A stretch of DNA of 64,000 bases. It comes from Cordia subcordata. Lineage: Eukaryota > Streptophyta > Magnoliopsida > Boraginales > Cordiaceae. The stretch is taken from assembly GCA_028554755.1 (NCBI GenBank), contig JAPTOF010000014.1:6820001-6884000 (forward strand), given 5' to 3'. A program made the translations under genes and the position numbers. Positions within the stretch are counted from its first letter, which is position 1, and every line of letters starts with the position of its first letter. Below, in pieces: positions 54,611 through 64,000 of the stretch. The notes under the pieces were generated by a model. It was given only the letters and a program-made list of their open reading frames with translations, had not been told where the DNA came from and ran no database searches.

Positions 54611-55810
54611 ACTAACTGCATGTGAAATATCAGGTCGAGTGCACACTATAGCATACATCAAGCTACCAATAGCACTCGAGTATGAAACATGAGACATATG
54701 CTCCACCTCCTCCTCAGTTTTAGGTGACAAATTTGCAGACAACTTGAAATGAGCAGCAAGCAGCACACTCACAGGCTTTGCTTTCAGCATCCCGAAATGC
54801 TCCAGCACTTTCTCAATATAACTCTGTTGAGACAAGAACAGCTTCCCAGCGTTTCTATATCTGTGAATCTCCATGCCAAGAATCTTCTTCGCTGCTCCAA
54901 GATCCTTCACCTCAAACTCATCACTCAGCTGCTTCTTTAATTCGTCGATTGCAGACATTCTTTTAGCAGCAATAAGCATATCATCGACATACAACAACAA
55001 GTACACAAACGAACCATCTGGAAGCTTCTTGAGATATACACAGCTGTCGTAGGCACTCCTTGTGTATCCAGCACCTACCATGAATGTGTCAAATCTCTTA
55101 TACCATTGCCGAGGTGACTGCTTCAACCCATACAAGGACTTCTTCAGTTTGCAAATGTGGTTCTCCTTACTAGGAACTATATACCCCTCCGGTTGACTCA
55201 TGTAAATTTGCTCTTCAAGATCACCATGCAAAAACGCTGTTTTCACATCTAACTGCTCAAGCTCTAAGTCATAAAGAGCAACCAAGGCAAGTAAAACCTT
55301 GATAGAAGTATGCTTCACAACCGGATAAAACACTTCGTTGAAGTCAACACCCTCTCTTTGTGTATAGCCTTTTGCCACCAATCGTGCCTTGTATCGAGGA
55401 CCCTCAACCCCTGGAGTACCTTCCTTTTTCTTGTAAACCCATTTGCAACCGACAACTCGCTGTCCCTTAGGCAATTCAACAAGCTCCCAAGTTTGATTCT
55501 TTTGAAGAGACTCAATCTTTTCACTTATGGCACCTTCCCAATGAGAAGAATCATTTCCAGATATAGCCTCTTTGTATGAATTCGGCTCATGTCCTTCAAT
55601 TGTTTCAGCAACAGTCAAAGCATTAGCAATAAGATCAGCGTATCCATACCTTTGAGGCTCTCTAATCTGTCTCCTTTCTCGCCCAGTGGCAATGCTGTAC
55701 TTCTGTTGTTCAGGCACATTTTGATCATGCACCTCAGTTGGTTGAGTCGGCTGAATTTGACTGCTACTATTGCTAGATGGAACATTTGGAACATCAGCAA
55801 ATACCTCCAC
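54527..55810 (-). pseudogene. Reverse transcriptase of copia C (long open stretch)
   Basis: 427 residues: linker, then WELVELPKGQRVVGCKWVYK, YKARLVAKGYTQREGVDF, LDVKTAFLHGDLEEQIYM, SLYGLKQSPRQWYKRFDTF, catalytic LLYVDDMLIAAK, and TRPDISHAVSVVSRYM. All RT blocks, including YVDD, are intact. The frame is lost at the 77-bp duplication. Confidence 0.93.
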
Positions 55811-56013
55811 CTGCTCTTTGACACCGTGGACTAAACCAGCTACCGCTTTCTCCTTTTCTTGGTCTAATAAAGCAGACTCATTGAATATGACATCCCTGCT
55901 GATGAGGAAACCTAGAGACTTTGGATTTGTGCATCACAACCTGTAACCTTTTCTCTCGGACGCATAGCCTAGAAATATGTATTTCTTTGCTCTCGGCTCC
56001 AACTTGCCATCCT
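55811..56013 (-). pseudogene. Remnant of the integrase C-terminus of copia C
   Basis: Encodes CPAYAHVKDGKLEPRAKKY and GYASERKGYRL, the end of copia integrase. It is joined directly to the protease end, with the zinc finger and D-D-E core missing. Confidence 0.85.
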
Positions 56014-57111
56014 TCACGTGAGCGTATGCAGGGCAAGAGAAATCAAGTTTTTCTTCAGCTCCGGTACATGCCAACACTCAAGAGATCTTGTAATACCATC
56101 AAACATCTTGATATTTATGATGCCCATTCCCTCCACCTTCAACGAAAGATCATTGCCTAGAAAGACTTTCCCTTCTCTTTTGGAATAAGAAGAGAACCAG
56201 TCGCGCCTAGGACACATATGGAATGTTGCACCAGTATCAAGAATCCATTGATTATGCCACTGTGATCCACTCACAGTCAAAACTTTCCCGGTACTACTCG
56301 AGTTATCTCTATCACTGTCAGCACTCTCTACCACATTAGCTGAATTCTCCACCTTTTTCTTTCCCTTTTTTAGTTTTGGACATTCTTTCTTAATGTGACC
56401 CTTTTCACCACACTCGAAATAGCGTAGCTTCCTTGCTCTTGATTTTGACCTTGACTTGCTTTTCTTTCTACCCGAAGATCCCCCTCTATTCTCCGATCTC
56501 CTTCTACTCATTAAACCTTCCCCATGAACTTCTTCCCTATGTCCCAGATTATGTGTTTGAAGATCCTTCGATTTTAATGAAGTAATCACATCTTCAAAGG
56601 TGATTTTATCCCTCCTGTACAACATAGTGTTCACAAAGTTCATATATGAAGGCGGTAAGGAGCATAATACGATCATAGCTTGGTCTTCGTCATCAATTTT
56701 AACACCCACATCCTTCAAAGCAATAAAACAAGAGGAAAACTCATCAAGGTGTTGCTTTAGTGATATACCTTCTTTCATTCTAAGATGATACAATCGCTTC
56801 TTCAAGTAGAGGCGATTGGTGAGAGATTTAGAGGCATACAATTCCACCAAAGTATTCCAAGCCTCAATTGCTGTCGTCTTCTCAGCAATCTCTAGCAATA
56901 CTTCATTTGTTACGGACATATGTATTGCACTCAAAGCTTTCGTTTCGAGTTCTTCTCTTGCTGCTGGTTCCGTCTTTTTTGGGATCACTTCTTCAATGAC
57001 TTTCCAAAGTCCCTGCATTGTCATAGATGCCTTGAATCTGATCCTCCATAGACTGAAACTCATTTTTCCGTCAAACTTCTCGATTTCAAACTTTCCACCT
57101 GTGGAAGACAT
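56014..57111 (-). pseudogene. gag and protease of copia C
   Basis: The start is taken at MSSTGGKFEIEKFDGK, the normal copia gag start; an in-frame Met 15 codons upstream (57156) exists. The gag helix region is followed by a basic stretch (GRKKSKSRSKSRARK) and a zinc knuckle in which the first Cys is Tyr (RYFECGEKGHIKKEC, codon at 56419-56421). The protease site WILDTGATFHMC is intact. The frame ends at the integrase deletion junction. Confidence 0.92.
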
Positions 57112-57179
57112 CTTCGTTTGCTCAAAACTCACACTTCGGGATGGAATTTGGCTCAACAGACTACAAAAACGGATTCAGC

Positions 57180-57436
57180 ATGTCGATAAACCTTTCTTCG
57201 ATAACACATACAAGGAAAATTGGTTTGTTAATGAGCTTTTAGCTATGTGTGTTCAAGAGGAAGAGAGGTTGAATAATGAGAAGCTTGAAAGAGCTTATTT
57301 AGCGACTCATGCAAAAGGAAATGGCAAGAAAGGCCAATATATTCCTAAAGTGTACAAAGATGGAGAAATGCATATGAAGCATAAAGGAAAAGGCACAATG
57401 TTTCTTCTACAAGAAAAAGGAACACATGAAAAATGA
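57180..57436 (+). pseudogene. gag C-terminal part of copia D
   Basis: Resumes with FVNELLAMCVQEEERLNNEK and continues KGNGKKGQYIPK. A frameshift precedes the knuckle, which reads C-x2-Y-x4-H-x4-C in another frame (57399-57440); the second Cys is Tyr. Confidence 0.85.
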
Positions 57437-57957
57437 CTGCCTGAAATACAAGAAATGGCTCGAAAAGAAAGGTACATATGTCTCTTTTACATGTTTGCAA
57501 TTTCTTTTGGTTGATGCTCCTAATAATACATGGTGGATTGATTCTGGAAGTACAATCCATATTATTATTACCTTGCAGGACTTCCTAAACCTCAAGAAAC
57601 CTAAAGGAAGTGAACAATGCATCTCTTCAGGAAATCGAATGCGTTCGCAAGTGGAAGCTGTTGGAACATTTAGAATGGTTTTGAAAATTGGATAAGTTTC
57701 AGATTTAGATGATTACTTTTACATTCAAGCTTTTCTACAAATCTAGTTTCTATTTCCAAACTTACTAAAGTTGGTTTTAGATTTAATTTCCATGATCGTT
57801 ATTGAAATATTCAAAAATAATAATTTCATTGGTTTTGAAAATTTGATTGATAAACTATATAAACTTTCATTAGATCCCACATACAAGTGTAGTCTTTTGA
57901 CTACACATGAGGATATTGGTAGCAAAAGGAGTATAGTCAACAAAAAACTCCTCAAAG
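57426..57957 (+). pseudogene. Protease region of copia D
   Basis: NNTWWIDSGSTIHI is the protease site with an intact DSG. It is followed by FLNLKKPKGSEQCISSGNRM. The frame stops at 57695 and decayed sequence leads to the integrase. Confidence 0.85.
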
Positions 57958-58631
57958 TTGTGGCATAGGAGATTAGGACTTACCTTCATAGGAAGAATAA
58001 ACAGATTAGTAAATAATGGAACATTACAAGCTCTTGACTTTACTGATTTTGATACTTATGTTGGTTGCATAAAAGGTAAGCAAACCAACAAGTCCATTAA
58101 AGGAGCTAAGAGGAGTAACGAGATACTTGAGATTATATATACAGACATATGCGGACCCTCTCTTGTTTCTTGCATAAATGGACAAAAATATTTTGTCTCA
58201 TCCATTGAGGACCATACAAGATATACAAATTTCTATCTTCTGTTTGATAAATCTAAGGCTTTGGATTTCTTTAAGATATTTAAAGTAGAAGTAGAGAAAC
58301 AAAAGGATAAGAAAATAAAAATTGTAAGGTCAGATAGAGGTGGGAACATTATGGGAGATATATTAAAATAGGTTAAATGCCTGGTCTATTTGCAAAGTTC
58401 CTTCAAGAAGAAGGCATTATTGCACAATATACAATGCTTGGAACACCTCAACAAAATAAGGTGGCTGAAAAAAGAAACCACACAATTATGGACATGGTAA
58501 GAAGCATGATGAGTAATTCTAATCTTCCTTTGAGTTTATGGAATGAAGCACTAAAAATAGCAGTTTATGTTTTAAATAGAGTTCCATCTAAGGCAGTTCC
58601 TAAAACACCTTTTGAGTTATGGAATGGATGA
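57958..58631 (+). pseudogene. Integrase of copia D
   Basis: MWHRRLGLTFIGRINRLV (His pair), CIKGKQTNKS, YTDICGPS (first Asp), FVSSIEDHTRYTNFYLLF and IVRSDRGGN (second Asp) are followed by a stop and the continuation [14 protein letters not shown] (Glu) and [19 protein letters not shown]. The integrase blocks are all recognisable, but stops at about 58370 and 58630 break the frame. Confidence 0.9.
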
Positions 58632-58649
58632 AAACCTAGTTTAAGACAT

Positions 58650-58978
58650 TTGCATATTTGGGGTTGTCCAGTAGAAATTAGGGTTTATAACTTGAACATC
58701 TGGAAACTGGACCCTAGAACAGTTAGTGGATTCTTCATTGGCTATGCGATAAACTCAAAGGGGTTTAGATTTTATTGTCTCTTACACAATCCAAGATTGT
58801 TGAAGCTAGAAATGCTAAGTTCCTTGAGGACCTTGAGATCAGTGGGAGTGACATTCCTCAAAAGATTAATCTTGAGGAAAACAATGAGATCTTTGAGCCT
58901 CAAACTAGAGGATTGATTACTTTTCAAAATACTCCTATTGAAGATTCTGAAGAGCAATCAAATCAAGAACCTCCATAG
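58650..58978 (+). pseudogene. Integrase tail and linker of copia D
   Basis: MHIWGCPVEIRVYN and SGFFIGYAINSKGFRFYC are the end of integrase. A shifted frame then gives VEARNAKFLEDLEISGS and an acidic linker to 58978. Confidence 0.8.
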
Positions 58979-59583
58979 GAGGAACAAATTATCACTGAGC
59001 CTGCTATCCAAAATAATCCAAATATACAAGAAACTATAAAGTTAAGAAGGTTTACAAGAACAAGGAGAACTACTATTTCTAGTGATTTTATAGTATACCT
59101 GCAATAGTCTGATTTTGATATTGAACTCATAGAAGATCCTACTTTATTTTCATAAGCCGTGAGTGGGAAAAGTCCATATTATGGTACAATACCATGAAGG
59201 AAGAGATGGAATTTATGACCAAGAATCAAGTTTGAGATCTCATTCAATTACCTAAAGGGGCAACAATCATTGGTTTTAAATGGGTCTATAGACCAAAAAG
59301 GATGCCTATGGTACAATTGAACGAAGGCTAGACTTTTGTAGCCAAAGGTTTTACTCAAAAAGAAGGCATTGATTATCATGAGACCTTTTCTCCAATTTTT
59401 GAGAAGGATTATTCGAATAATTATGGCTTTAGTAGTTCATTTTGACTTAAAGCTTCATTAAATGGATGTAAAGATGGCTTTCCTAAATGGGGATCTTGAG
59501 GAAGAGGTATATATGATTCAGCCCGAAGGTTTTTCACAAGATAGTCACCTAGTTTGTAAGTTAAAGAAATCAATATATGGACT
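58979..59583 (+). pseudogene. First half of reverse transcriptase of copia D
   Basis: Broken by stops, but [20 protein letters not shown] and [12 protein letters not shown] are clear. The sequence is cut exactly after the YGL block by element E. Confidence 0.88.
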
Positions 59584-60020
59584 TGTACGGTTTGGCCCGT
59601 ATTCCAAGTGGCTATAGGAATATAGGGCTTTAGGGTTTGAGACCTACCTTGTTTGTTCTCCTATCATATCTCTAGTCTTACCATATTTGGTGCATTACCA
59701 TATTCGTAATGCTGCCATATTTGGTGTTTTTTGTACTCTATAAATAGGGCTTTGCCTATTGTATTAGAGTGAGACAGAGAAATAGAGAGATGAGATAGAG
59801 AGTGAGTGACCTTGAGGGTGAGGAGAGCGTGAAAGATAAGGGCCTTCATGCTCGAGCCCTTTCTCTGTGTGTTGTATTTGTTCTTATAATAGTGGAGTTC
59901 TTTTATCTACCTGTAGATGTAGGCCGAAAGTCAAACCATGTTAAAAATACTGCGTCCATCATGTTTTACGTATTTATCTATCTTGTTTATCTTCGTTTCA
60001 AACAACCCAAATTCCCAATA
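59584..60020 (+). repeat. 5' LTR of element E
   Basis: 437 bp from TGTACGGTTTGGCCC to TTCCCAATA (terminal CA mutated to TA). It contains CTCTATAAATAGGG, a likely TATA box. Confidence 0.9.
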
Positions 60021-60023
60021 AAT

Positions 60024-60036
60024 TGGTATGAGAGCC
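60024..60036 (+). other. Primer-binding site of element E
   Basis: TGGTATGAGAGCC matches the initiator-Met primer site with one change, three bases after the LTR. Confidence 0.8.
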
Positions 60037-62641
60037 TGGTTTATAGAATTAGGCGCGAGTAGGGTGAAAATACATGGTGATTTCGTTTGTTTGTGATTTG
60101 ATTTTGCTGTGATCTTGCACGAAAAAGGAAACTTAAATCTTGGAATAGAGAGCATGATGTCACTGAGTGCCGTATCTGTTGGAATTGAACTATTACCGAT
60201 GGAGAAGAATTGCCCGAAAAGAGGCACACCTTAGCTTTTCTCGTGGTAAGAGGACCATTTTTATGATGTTTGCATAGTTTGATGTGGCTGGAGTTGTGTT
60301 GGTGAGGAGCTCGCAAAAGCTGTGGCAGTGTTCATGGTGGACATCAATTGATGGCTCTAGGGATGGAGTAAAAGGTGTCGCAATGCTCACGATGACGAAA
60401 GGAGTCTTTTGATGACGTTGTCTTGGTGTTTAATGGCCTGAGCTAATGCTGGCGAGGTAGAAAAGGCATGACTAAGTGTCCATGGTGAACGGTGATCAGA
60501 GCTGTTTCAATGGCCATGGAATACACCAAAGACATGGCGACAGTACAAAGAATGACATGGCATGCTCAGCGCAGCTCAAAGAAGTCGTTGATGACGCCTG
60601 CATGAAGAAGAAGTCTGTAGTGTAGCATGGTAACAGTGGACGCGGCACTGGAGCTGATCGACGATGGGATGGTGCTGGCAAGGTTGCTGGCCGACGAGGA
60701 ACGTGAGGGCGACACTTGTTCGGAGATCTAATGGTCAGATCGTCGTGCGATATTAGGTTCAGTTCACTGGATTAATGGGTTCTGTTTGGTCGTGCAAGCT
60801 AGTGAGGAAGAAAAAGATGTTTTGTTCCTGTGCGGCACATTACAGGCTTGTTTGGTGATCTTGGGTCTCGTGATCGCTTTCAATTAGATGTAATCAGATC
60901 TGATGAGAGATTATTACATGAAGGGTGGTCTATGGTAGTTTGGTCAAGTCTCGCACGTGAATGGATGGTGGATAGACAAGGATATGACGTGACGCATTTG
61001 TAGGGCTGTTGTGTCCTCGTTTGACCAGAGTTTGACTTTTTTTACTAAAAGCTTTTGACCATAACTTTTGACCACATAGACCAAACTTAAATTAAGTTGA
61101 CCAAGGTGCACCCTAATGTTTTTCGACGTGTAGAATACGATTTTGAGCTCCGTTTTGCAATATTTGATTCCAATGTGTGTGCTTTTGGGATTTTATTGAC
61201 TTTGACTGTGGTTTTGTGTTGACGGAGTGTTGACTAGAGTTGATTAGGTGTTCCCAAAGGTTTTTCTACGTGCTGAGTCCGAATTTGTAGTCTGTTTGGC
61301 CAAATTTCAAGTGGTTTTGTGTGTTTGAGAGTGGACAAATATGTTTCAATCTTTAGAGATATACGAGTTGGAGAGATTGATAGATGGATGTTTGTGTTCA
61401 TCTTCTTGGATGAGTATAATCATGTGGGTCACACCGAGGAGAAGTGATGAACACTACGCTCTTGTGTTTTGTGGGCCACGAGTGAGAGAAGGACTAACTA
61501 CGAAGAACTAGTGGATGCTGCATTGCGGATAAGACAAAGAGACTCATGTGTGGTGAGTATGTGTCTTGGCAAGCAGATTGAGGTCTAGTTCGGTGGAGCG
61601 GTCATGTGGGTTTCTTCTAGAGGTAATGATCACTTGTGGATGCAAACTTACAAGATGATCGGTAGGTACTTAAGAAGACGGTGAGCGTTCCAACAATGTG
61701 TCGAATTGACAGTGGTGTGTGTCTCGAAGAGGACATGGGTTGGAAGCTTTGTGTAAAGAGTTCGGGTGAAACTCTTAGGAAGAAAGGTGGAACTTTCTCG
61801 GTGTTTCCATGAGTCAAAGTTTGAGACTGAGGTTTGCTACTAGGTGATACGATCTCCATCCACAGCTTCTGGAGGTACTTTTCAGCGTGGTTGTCTTGCT
61901 GGTGTGTTGCTCTGCTCGCTTGAAGGACGGCAAGTTGCAGGTAGAGAACAATGTGTGGAGGACAAGATTTTTTGCTATATCTTCAAATAATGAGTCTTTG
62001 AGATTTTTAGTAGAGACGTAAGGGACCACAAAAGGGATTGAGGAGCAATAGCTGGCGGATCGTGGCATAAAGGAATAGGTGAAGCTGGCGGGATTAAGAG
62101 TTCTGTCAAGTAGCAACTGGAGCAATCTGTGTGACTCGGCAATTGGTGTTACACAGTAAGGTGTATCTTCGAGTTGATTTGATCTACGGTGCCATAGAGT
62201 AGGTGGAGTTTGTTGTAGAAGCTCAGAGAGTGCTTTAGGAAATGGCCAGAGGTAGTTAAATTAGGTTGACTCAACAGATTGAGACAAGAGAGTCTCATGG
62301 ATGTGGCAGTATACTGAATGATGAAAGGATGAGTCAGAGGGGTCTTAGTCCTAGTGAGATTTAGTAAGTTGGTAGGAAAAGGTAGAGCGATGAAAGCATT
62401 AGCTGTTGAGGATGATATAGGCAATTAGAGAAGTTTCTTAGATTGCTGTGGAGCATCGCAGATGCAGGTTCGATCTTGAGGTGATCGTAAGAGACCAAGA
62501 AGATGCTGTCGGGGCAAGTTCAAGTAGGTGGCTTGGGACTTGAGAGGTATGGTAATGCATGTCAGCGGACCTTTCGTAGGGCAAATTTGGTAGCTTGAGT
62601 AAGATGTGTTCAAGGTTGCTGATGAGGAGTGAATACGGTCC
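60037..62641 (+). other. Internal region of element E
   Basis: No gag, protease, integrase or RT motif in any frame. Higher GC content than the surroundings and stop-rich in all frames. Only short ORFs without known motifs, several on the minus strand. It may act as an untranslated RNA scaffold carrying packaging signals. Confidence 0.6.
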
Positions 62642-62653
62642 AAGGTGGAGATT
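62642..62653 (+). promoter_or_regulatory. Polypurine tract of element E
   Basis: AAGGTGGAGATT directly before the 3' LTR. Confidence 0.85.
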
Positions 62654-63072
62654 TGTAAGGTTTGGCCCGTATTCCAAGTGGCCATAGGAATATAGGGCTT
62701 TAGGTTTTAGACATACCTTATTTGTTCTCCTACCATATCTCTAGTTTTACCATATTTAAAGTATTACCATATTCATAGTGTTGCTATATTTGGTGTTTCT
62801 TATACTCTATAGATTGGGGCTTTGCCTATTATATTAGAGTGAGACAGAGAGATAAAGAGGTGAGATGAGAGCGAGTGACCTTGAGGGTGAGGAGAGTGGG
62901 GGCTCGAGCCCTTTCTCTGTGTATTGTATTTATTCTTATTATAGTAGAATTCTCTTGTCTACCCGTGGACATAGGCCAAAGGCCGAACCATGGAAAAAAT
63001 ACTGTGTCCATTGTGTTTTACATATTTCTCTATCTTCTTTATCTTCGTTCCAAACACCCCGAATTCCCAACA
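62654..63072 (+). repeat. 3' LTR of element E
   Basis: 419 bp, TGTAAGGTTTGGCCC to TTCCCAACA. It lacks about 18 bp found in the 5' LTR near 59830. Confidence 0.9.
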
Positions 63073-63970
63073 AGACTAAGACAAGCTTCCCGTCAATGGT
63101 ATACAAAGTTTCACAACATGATTACCTCCTTTGGTTTTATGGAGAGCATTCTTGATCAATATGTATACCTTAAGTTTAGTGGGAGCAAATTTTATGTTTT
63201 TAGTCCTATATGTTGATGGCATCTTACTTGCAAGTAGTGACTTGGGAATGCTACATGAAACAAAGCGATTCCTTTCTCGAAACTTTGAGATGAAGGATTT
63301 AGGTGAAGCCTCATATGTCATTGGCATAGAGATTCACAGAGATAGATCCATGAGAATGTTAGGTCTATCTCAAAAGGCCTACATTGAAATTTTTCTAAAA
63401 AGATTCAGAATGGAAACTTGTTCACCAACAGTAGCACCTATTCTCAAAGGGGATAAATTCAATTTAAATCACTATCCTAAAAACTCTTTGGAATGACAAT
63501 AGATGAAAAATATACCTTATGCATCAGTAATTGGTAGTCTTATATATACACAAGTCTGCACAAGACCTGATATAGGATTTGCCGTAAAAATGCTTGGCAG
63601 ATATCAAAGTGATCCTGGCCTTGAACATGGGAAATGAGCCAAGAAAGTGATGCGTTATCTGCAAGGAACCAAGAATTACAATCTAATATACAAGTACACC
63701 AATTAATTGGAATTGGTTTGATTTTAAGATTCTAATTTTGGCAGATGTATGTATACAAGGAAGTTTACTTCAAGATACGTCTTCCTTCTAGTTAGAGATG
63801 CAGTATCTTGGAAAAACACCAAGGAAACTGTAATTGCTTCATCTATCATGGAAACGGAATTCATTGCATGCTATGAAGCCAGATCACAGGCATTATGGTT
63901 AAGGAACTTCATCTCTAGTTAAGGAACTTCATCTCTGCACTAAAAGTTGTTGACTCAATAGCAAGGCTAA
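63073..63970 (+). pseudogene. Second half of reverse transcriptase and RNase H of copia D
   Basis: Continues RQWYTKFHNMITSFGF, then after a frameshift LYVDGILLASSD, where the second catalytic Asp of YVDD is Gly. SYVIGIEIHRDRS, QVCTRPDIGFAVKML and, in RNase H, ASSIMETEFIACYEA follow. A 20-bp unit AGGAACTTCATCTCT is duplicated near 63899-63938. Several stops; not functional. Confidence 0.88.
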
Positions 63971-64000
63971 TAAAGATATAATGTGACAACTCAGCTGCAG

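Larger units (their letters stand above)
53531..57170 (-). mobile_element. Ty1/copia retrotransposon C inserted in gag of D; internally deleted, 5' LTR lost
   Basis: The left end is a TG...CA LTR (53531-53862) with a polypurine tract. Reading leftwards: gag and protease (57111-56014), only the last part of integrase, RT, RNase H. There is no LTR at the right, and D gag resumes within about 20 bp of the C leader. The original right end and some D sequence were therefore deleted. The right limit is approximate. Confidence 0.88.
59584..63072 (+). mobile_element. Non-coding LTR element E (LARD type) inserted in RT of copia D
   Basis: LTRs at 59584-60020 and 62654-63072 enclose 2633 bp without any gag or pol sequence. 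The primer-binding site and polypurine tract are in the correct places. The flanks GGACT (59579-59583) and AGACT (63073-63077) match at 4 of 5 bases. The RT reading frame of D resumes directly after the right flank. The LTRs differ by more than 10% plus an 18-bp length difference, so the insertion is old. Confidence 0.9.
51836..64000 (+). mobile_element. Ty1/copia retrotransposon D, old, host of two nested insertions, continues past the window
   Basis: From left: a candidate 5' LTR (start uncertain, about 51836), primer-binding site 52280, a long leader with tandem repeats, the gag N-terminus to 53530, minus-strand copia C, the rest of gag and protease, integrase, the first half of RT to 59583, element E, then the second half of RT and RNase H to the edge. 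All its coding parts are on the plus strand and carry many stops. The 3' LTR is outside, so boundaries cannot be checked. Confidence 0.8.

Noticed and set aside
56816..57436. 206-residue plus-strand ORF
   Set aside because: A chance join of antisense gag of copia C with sense gag of copia D; not one gene.
62875..63216. 113-residue plus-strand ORF
   Set aside because: Runs from the LTR of element E into RT of D across the insertion junction.

Overview
The window reads as nuclear DNA of a flowering plant, most likely a eudicot. It is AT-rich and intron-rich, it holds two clear plant nuclear genes with GT-AG introns, and more than half of the recognisable sequence is transposon-derived. I could not fix the species. 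Only three host genes can be supported. (1) A four-exon plus-strand gene at 1771-3743 encodes a 78-residue TMEM258-type subunit of the ER oligosaccharyltransferase. (2) A fifteen-exon plus-strand gene at 21049-36470 encodes a 493-residue MSI4/FVE-type WD40 histone-binding protein. (3) A single-exon minus-strand gene at 41840-42463 encodes a small acidic nuclear protein that resembles the ABA-induced transcription repressor (AITR/DIG) group. Its proximal promoter has a TATA box and ACGT-core (ABRE/G-box) elements.

Mobile DNA, left to right. A Tourist-like MITE (17-249) and a long-TIR element (782-1444) lie before the TMEM258 gene. A complete but coding-dead Ty1/copia element, 'A' (6773-13075, minus strand, LTRs about 99% identical, target duplication CCTTT), sits inside an older Tourist-like MITE (6532-13205). 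A solo LTR flanked by ATTAT lies at 14821-15341. A hAT-type MITE with an 8-bp target duplication lies at 19663-20185. The FVE gene carries a TRIM element in intron 8 (26041-26581). A full copia element, 'B' (31123-36272, minus strand, target duplication ATGCA), fills intron 14. After FVE comes a run of Tourist-like MITEs with TTA/TAA target duplications (37018-48059). One of them (38654-39382) has a strikingly GC-rich, repeat-like core. A second hAT-type MITE lies at 44015-44523 and a CACTA-like terminus at 50290-50564.

From about 52 kb to the right edge is one nested stack. An old plus-strand copia element 'D' (primer-binding site at 52280, reading off the window end) was interrupted in gag by minus-strand copia 'C' (53531 to about 57170). 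C has lost its integrase core and its 5' LTR. D was interrupted again in reverse transcriptase by a non-coding LTR element 'E' (59584-63072, LARD type). LTR divergence orders three of the insertions: A (about 1%), B (about 5%), E (over 10%). D predates both C and E.

The three host genes do not form an operon-like unit and show no functional link beyond proximity. The most interesting joint signal is regulatory. FVE belongs to chromatin-silencing complexes that in Arabidopsis also repress transposons, and here its own last intron is almost entirely a retrotransposon lying antisense to it. Short tandem duplications of 20-77 bp recur in introns, beside genes and inside transposons across the whole window.
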